This document shows positions 32,109 to 35,600 of a stretch of 35,600 nt of DNA, one piece after another; positions within the stretch are counted from its first letter, which is position 1, and every line of letters begins with the position of its first letter. The position numbers and the translations under genes are program-made. The notes under the pieces were generated by a model. It did not search any database. It saw only the letters and a list, made by a program, of their open reading frames with translations, and was not told the DNA's origin. This DNA is from Asaia bogorensis (GTDB taxonomy: Bacteria > Pseudomonadota > Alphaproteobacteria > Acetobacterales > Acetobacteraceae). The stretch is from NCBI GenBank assembly GCA_945897825.1, contig CAMDGX010000047.1:1-35600 (forward strand). Direction: 5' to 3'.

Positions 32109-32849
32109 TCAGGCGCGGGCGGCGGCGATGACGGCGCGCACGCGGGCGGGGTCGGTGACGGTGTGGCGGTATTCGCGCTCCTTGTCGTCGCCGCCCATGG
32201 CGAGGGCGGGGTTGCGGTAGCGCATGGCGCTGGCGATCGTCGCCGGGGCGGAGAAGTGGAGCTCGGCGAGGCCGGCAATGCGGCGGACCTGGGCGATGGT
32301 GGCTTCGTCGAGGTCGCCGCAGCCGAGGATGGTGATGCGGCCGGCGGCCTGGCGCACCAGGCGGGCAAGCAGGGGCGCACCGTCGATGCCGCGCGGGCGC
32401 TGGCCGCTGGTCAGCACGCGGCCGACGCCGCATTCGATGAGGGTTTCGAGCGCGGCTGCGGGATCGGCGGTCATGTCGAAGGCGCGGTGGACGGTGGTCG
32501 AGAGCGGGCCGGCGGCCTGAACAAGGGCGCGCGTGCGGGGCGCGTCGATGGCGCCGTCGGGCGTGAGGCAGCCGAACACCACGCCGGCCGCGCCGGTCTC
32601 GCGGATGGCGGCGACATCGTCGCGCATGGTGGCGAATTCGCGCTCCGAGTAGAGGAAGTCGCCGCCGCGGGGGCGGACCATGACCATGACCGGGACGCGC
32701 ACGGCGGCGACGGTGGCGCGGATGGTGGCGAGGCTGGGGGTGATGCCGCCTTCGATGAGGCTGGCACAGAGTTCGATGCGGTCGGCCCCGGCCTCGGCGG
32801 CGGCGATGGCGTTGTCGATGCCTTCGACGCAGAGTTCGATCAGGGGCAT
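32109..32849 (-). CDS. cutC: Copper homeostasis protein CutC
   Basis: Protein of 246 residues with a TIM-barrel fold. Family segments are IELCVEGIDNAIAAAEAGADRIELCASLIEGG, VMVMVRPRGGDFLYSE, GVVFGCLTPDGAIDAPRTRAL, TVHRAFDM and RVLTSGQRPRGIDGA. CutC was linked to copper tolerance in E. coli, but its biochemical activity is unclear. ATG 32849 has GGAG 6 bases upstream. It is the last gene of a minus-strand series, after the M20 peptidase and repeat copy 4. No other copper gene is nearby. Confidence 0.92.
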   Translation of the reverse strand: MPLIELCVEGIDNAIAAAEAGADRIELCASLIEGGITPSLATIRATVAAVRVPVMVMVRPRGGDFLYSEREFATMRDDVAAIRETGAAGVVFGCLTPDGAIDAPRTRALVQAAGPLSTTVHRAFDMTADPAAALETLIECGVGRVLTSGQRPRGIDGAPLLARLVRQAAGRITILGCGDLDEATIAQVRRIAGLAELHFSAPATIASAMRYRNPALAMGGDDKEREYRHTVTDPARVRAVIAAARA

Positions 32850-32873
32850 GGAGCACTCCAGGAAAGGAAGCAT

Positions 32874-32992
32874 GTTCTTTTTTGAAAAAAAGAACCAAAA
32901 AACTTTTCCGACTTTGCGCGGGGGCTAGCTTCGGCGGAAAGTCGGAAAGTCTTTTTTGCTTCTTTTTTCTTCAGAAAAAAGAAGATTCTTGC
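32874..32992. repeat. Composite palindromic element, copy 4 (A-to-B orientation)
   Basis: Hairpin A is a perfect 10-base stem (32874-32883 with 32886-32895, loop GA). The central stem pairs TTCCGACTTT (32906-32915) with AAAGTCGGAA (32938-32947), with a further three pairs inward after one mismatch. Hairpin B is a perfect 12-base stem (32959-32970 with 32973-32984, loop TC). The central sequence is unlike the CCATTTGC type of other copies. It lies between cutC and the M20 peptidase and is inverted relative to copy 5. Confidence 0.9.
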
Positions 32993-32993
32993 T

Positions 32994-34196
32994 TCAGGGC
33001 GCTACACCTGCGACGGCGAGGATGGCGGTGAGGCCGGCGGCCATGCCCTTGACGGAGTTGGTTTTCTCCACGTCGATCCACTCGTCGAGCGAATGGCCGC
33101 GGCCGCCGGTGCCGCCGGAGCCGATCTTCACGGCGGGGATGCCGAGGCTCATCGGGATGTTGGCGTCGGTGCTGGAAAAGACGTGCTTCACCTCGAAGCC
33201 ATGCGCCTTCAGGGCGGCGGTGCTGTGGGAGACGATGTCGGTGTCCATCGCCGTCGAGCCGGCAGGGCGGTCGCCGATGAGCTTGGCCTCGACGGTGATT
33301 TCGCCCTGGGCGATGGAGCGGGCGTGGTTCTCGGCGGCGGCGGCCTGCTGCACGATGGCGAGGAAGCGGTTCTCCAGGCGGGCGAGTTCGGCCGGCGCCT
33401 CGGAGCGCAGGTCGACCTCCACCCACACTTCGTTCGGGATAGAGTTCACGCTGGTGCCGCCGCCGAAGACGCTGGCGCTGAAGGTGGTTTTCGGCTTGGC
33501 GGGGACGGCGATGCGGGAAAGCTCCAGCATGGCCTGGCTCATGGCGAAGGCGGGCGAGACCAGGCCGAAGGCACCGAAGCTGTGGCCGCCGGGGCCGCGG
33601 AAGGTGGCGCGGTAGCGCTTGGAGCCGACGCCGCCGACGACCAGGCCCTCCATGTCGGGCGAGTCGACGGTGAAGAAGGCGTCGATGCGGCCCTTGTACT
33701 TGCCCTCGGAGAACAAATGGCGGATGCCGCGCAGATCGCCCAGGCCCTCCTCGCCGACGTCGCCGACGAACAGGATGTCGGCGTTGGTGCGCACTCCGGC
33801 GGCATCCAGCGCGCGAATGTAGGCCAGGAGGACGGCGAGGCTGCGAGTGTCGTCGCCGACGCCCGGCGCGTGGAGCTTGGTGCCCTCGCGGCGGACCTTC
33901 ACGTCGGTGCCGGCGGGGAAGACGGTGTCGAGATGGGCGGCGACGACGATCAGGCGGCCGTTGCCGGCGCCGCGGCGCACGCCCATGGCGTTGCCGATGC
34001 CGTCCAACTCGACGTCCTCAAGGCCGTGGGCGTGCAGCATCTCCAGGTAGTGCGCGGCCTTGGGGGCCTCTCCGAACGGGGGGGCGGGGATTTCAGTGAG
34101 GGTGATGATGTCGGCGACCGTGCGGTCATGCTCGGCGTCGAGCACGTCCACGATCTTGCGGTAGGCGGGGGAGTGCATGATCTCGGCGACGGTCAT
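32994..34196 (-). CDS. M20-family metallopeptidase (peptidase T-like)
   Basis: Zinc peptidase of 400 residues. Metal and catalytic residues are H88 and D90 in AAHLDTVF, D115 in PGVGDDTRS, E149/E150 in GDVGEEGLGD, a later Asp in FFTVDSPDMEG, and a histidine in GGRGHSLDEW. The middle lid domain has FRGPGGHSFGAFG. The fold and motifs match the M20 peptidase T/M42-like group of aminopeptidases and carboxypeptidases that act on short peptides in the cytoplasm. Substrate specificity is not evident. ATG 34196 has only a weak ribosome-binding site. The gene is bracketed by repeat copies 4 and 5 in opposite orientation. Confidence 0.85.
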   Translation of the reverse strand: MTVAEIMHSPAYRKIVDVLDAEHDRTVADIITLTEIPAPPFGEAPKAAHYLEMLHAHGLEDVELDGIGNAMGVRRGAGNGRLIVVAAHLDTVFPAGTDVKVRREGTKLHAPGVGDDTRSLAVLLAYIRALDAAGVRTNADILFVGDVGEEGLGDLRGIRHLFSEGKYKGRIDAFFTVDSPDMEGLVVGGVGSKRYRATFRGPGGHSFGAFGLVSPAFAMSQAMLELSRIAVPAKPKTTFSASVFGGGTSVNSIPNEVWVEVDLRSEAPAELARLENRFLAIVQQAAAAENHARSIAQGEITVEAKLIGDRPAGSTAMDTDIVSHSTAALKAHGFEVKHVFSSTDANIPMSLGIPAVKIGSGGTGGRGHSLDEWIDVEKTNSVKGMAAGLTAILAVAGVAP

Positions 34197-34220
34197 CTGG
34201 AGCTCTCTGGCGAAAGGAAG

Positions 34221-34340
34221 GATTCTTCTTTTTCTGAAGAAAAAGAAGCAAAAAGACTTTATCCATTTGCGCCGTGCTTGACGGATCAGCCCCGGCGCAA
34301 ATGAGGGGAAGTTTTTTGGTTCTTTTTTTCAAAAAAGAAC
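34221..34340. repeat. Composite palindromic element, copy 5 (B-to-A orientation)
   Basis: Hairpin B is a perfect 11-base stem (34225-34235 with 34238-34248, loop GA). The central stem pairs CATTTGCGCCG (34264-34274) with CGGCGCAAATG (34293-34303). Hairpin A is a perfect 10-base stem (34319-34328 with 34331-34340, loop TC). It fills the gap between the VWA gene and the M20 peptidase gene, both minus. Confidence 0.92.
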
Positions 34341-34353
34341 GTGCTTTCTTCCC

Positions 34354-35532
34354 TTAGCGATTGAGCTCCTTGGCCATCTCGTCGATGCCCCCGAGCGTGA
34401 GCGGGAACATGCGGTTTTCCATCAGCTTGCGCAGCATGCCGACGGTCATCGCGTGGTCCCAGGCGCTCTTGGGGCGCGGGTTCAGCCAGGCGGCGCGGCG
34501 GAAATGGCTGGTCAGGCGCTGCATCCAAACCGAGCCGGGCTCGTCGTTCCAGTGCTCGACGCTGCCGCCGGGGTGGGTGACCTCGTAGGGCGACATGGAG
34601 GCATCGCCGACGAAGATCGCCTTGTAGTCCGGGCCGTACTTGCGCATGACCTCTTCCGTCGGGGTCATGTTGTCGTTGCGGCGGCGGTTGGTTTTCCAGA
34701 CGCGCTCGTAGATGCAGTTGTGGAAGTAGAAGTATTCGAGGTGCTTGAACTCGCCGCGCGCGGCGCTGAACAGCTCCTCGCAGACGCGCACGTGCTCGTC
34801 CATCGAGCCGCCGATGTCGAGGAACAGCAGCACCTTCACCGTGTTGTGGCGCTCCGGCACCATCTTGAGGTCGAGGTAGCCGGCGTTGTTGGCGGTGGTG
34901 CGGATGGTCTCGGGGATATCGAGCTCGGTCGGCGCGCCCTGGCGGGCGAATTTGCGCAGGCGGCGCAGGGCGAGCTTGATGTTGCGGGTGCCGAGCTCGA
35001 CGCTGTCGTCGAGGTCCTTGAACTCGCGCTTGTCCCAGACCTTGATGGCGCGGCGGTTGCGGCCTTCCTGCTGGCCGATGCGCACGCCCTCGGGGTTGGA
35101 GCCGTAGGCGCCGAAGGGCGAGGTGCCGGCGGTGCCGATCCACTTGCTGCCGCCCTGGTGGCGGCCCTTCTGCTCGGCCATGAGTTCCTGCAGGCGCTTC
35201 ATCAGCGCCTCCAGCCCGCCGAGCTTCTCGATCTTGTCCATCTCCTCGGGCGTGAGGAGCTTCTCGGCGAGCTTCTTGAGCCATTCTTCGGGCAGGTTCT
35301 GGATCGGCATGCCCTCGGGCGGCTCCAGGCCCTTGAAGACCTCGCCGAACACGCGGTCGAAGCGGTCGAGGTGGCGCTCGTCCTTCACCAGGGTGGCGCG
35401 GCAGAGATAGTAGAAGTCATCGACCGAATAGTCGGCAACGCCGGCCTTCATGGCGCCCATGAGGGTCAGGTACTCGGTGACGGAGGCGGGGAGGCCAGCG
35501 CTCCGTAAGGCCAACACGAACGACGCGAACAT
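34354..35532 (-). CDS. VWA domain protein, CoxE-like
   Basis: Protein of 392 residues. The N-terminal half (SVTEYLTLMGAMKAG and the YLCRATLVKDERHLDRFDRVF segment) is typical of CoxE-like proteins. The C-terminal von Willebrand A domain has the metal-site motif D-I-G-G-S (KVLLFLDIGGSMDEHVRVCEELF), with threonine and aspartate positions further on (FVGDASMSPYEVTHPGG). These proteins usually work with a MoxR-type AAA ATPase to insert metals or remodel enzyme complexes. The ATPase gene is expected upstream on the same strand, just outside the window. ATG 35532 has TAGGAGG 6 bases upstream. The region at 110-165 (GGLEALMKRL... GSKWIGTAGTSPFGAYG) is a Gly-rich linker. Confidence 0.87.
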   Translation of the reverse strand: MFASFVLALRSAGLPASVTEYLTLMGAMKAGVADYSVDDFYYLCRATLVKDERHLDRFDRVFGEVFKGLEPPEGMPIQNLPEEWLKKLAEKLLTPEEMDKIEKLGGLEALMKRLQELMAEQKGRHQGGSKWIGTAGTSPFGAYGSNPEGVRIGQQEGRNRRAIKVWDKREFKDLDDSVELGTRNIKLALRRLRKFARQGAPTELDIPETIRTTANNAGYLDLKMVPERHNTVKVLLFLDIGGSMDEHVRVCEELFSAARGEFKHLEYFYFHNCIYERVWKTNRRRNDNMTPTEEVMRKYGPDYKAIFVGDASMSPYEVTHPGGSVEHWNDEPGSVWMQRLTSHFRRAAWLNPRPKSAWDHAMTVGMLRKLMENRMFPLTLGGIDEMAKELNR

Positions 35533-35555
35533 CGACGCCTCCTAACAAGACAAGG

Positions 35556-35596
35556 CCAGGGCTCTGCCCTGGACCCGCTGGGGCCTGAGGCCCCAG
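35556..35596. repeat. Tandem GC hairpins at the right edge
   Basis: CCAGGGC-TCT-GCCCTGG (35556-35572) is followed at once by CTGGGGCC-TGA-GGCCCCAG (35578-35596). Both stems are perfect, and the window ends shortly after. On the minus strand they lie upstream of the VWA gene and probably downstream of the preceding gene, acting as terminator or REP-like repeat. I recall similar CCAGGGC/GCCCTGG hairpins between genes of many alphaproteobacteria. Confidence 0.6.
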
Positions 35597-35600
35597 ACCC

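Noticed and set aside
9406-34340. CRISPR array or IS element as explanation of the repeats
   Set aside because: Copies are kilobases apart, contain internal palindromes rather than spacers, and there is no transposase or cas gene in the window.

Overview
The window is about 70% G+C with dense, C- or G-ending codon use. Its gene set (HU, ParE, MurQ/NagA, Dpp-type ABC transporters with Tat-like binding proteins, PEP-CTERM protein, CoxE-like VWA protein) fits an alphaproteobacterium, most likely an Acetobacteraceae/Rhodospirillales chromosome. That assignment is inference from gene content and from the T/A-rich intergenic repeats; there is no rRNA here to test it. No tRNA, rRNA, CRISPR array, transposase or phage gene was seen.

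Layout. 0-2.4 kb: a lower-GC left edge, then a UDP-glucuronate 4-epimerase-like gene and a 3-hydroxybutyrate dehydrogenase (both minus). 2.4-6.7 kb: an MFS exporter with a C-terminal extra domain, Dps and ParE (plus). 6.8-9.4 kb: HU (minus), then overlapping murQ-nagA for amino-sugar/peptidoglycan recycling. 9.5-11 kb: an NAD(P)-dependent aldehyde dehydrogenase (minus).

11.2-22.4 kb is the centrepiece: a co-directional run of three paralogous family-5 solute-binding proteins, a formylglycine-type phosphonate monoester hydrolase/phosphodiesterase, two Dpp/Opp ATPases, two permeases and a glycerophosphodiester phosphodiesterase. Most junctions are 1-4 base overlaps. Two stretches upstream of the first two genes match the PhoB (Pho box) repeat pattern. 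Together they look like a phosphate-starvation system that imports and hydrolyses phosphodiesters or phosphonate monoesters.

22.4-27.8 kb: an uncharacterised Arg/Pro-rich protein, a PEP-CTERM secreted protein, an M20-type carbamoylase-like amidohydrolase with an orphan solute-binding protein, and a YaiI/DUF188 protein. 27.8-32.1 kb: cysK, divergent from an Rrf2 regulator that heads a run with a metallo-beta-lactamase-fold hydrolase, a glutamine synthetase-like enzyme and an isochorismatase-fold hydrolase. 32.1-35.6 kb: cutC, an M20 peptidase and a CoxE-like VWA protein, all minus.

The other standout is a family of about 120-base intergenic elements (five clear copies and one decayed copy). 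Each is built from two A/T hairpins around a central palindrome. The central sequence changes between copies while its pairing is kept. The G-versus-C bias of the plus strand also reverses near 19-20 kb whatever the gene orientation.
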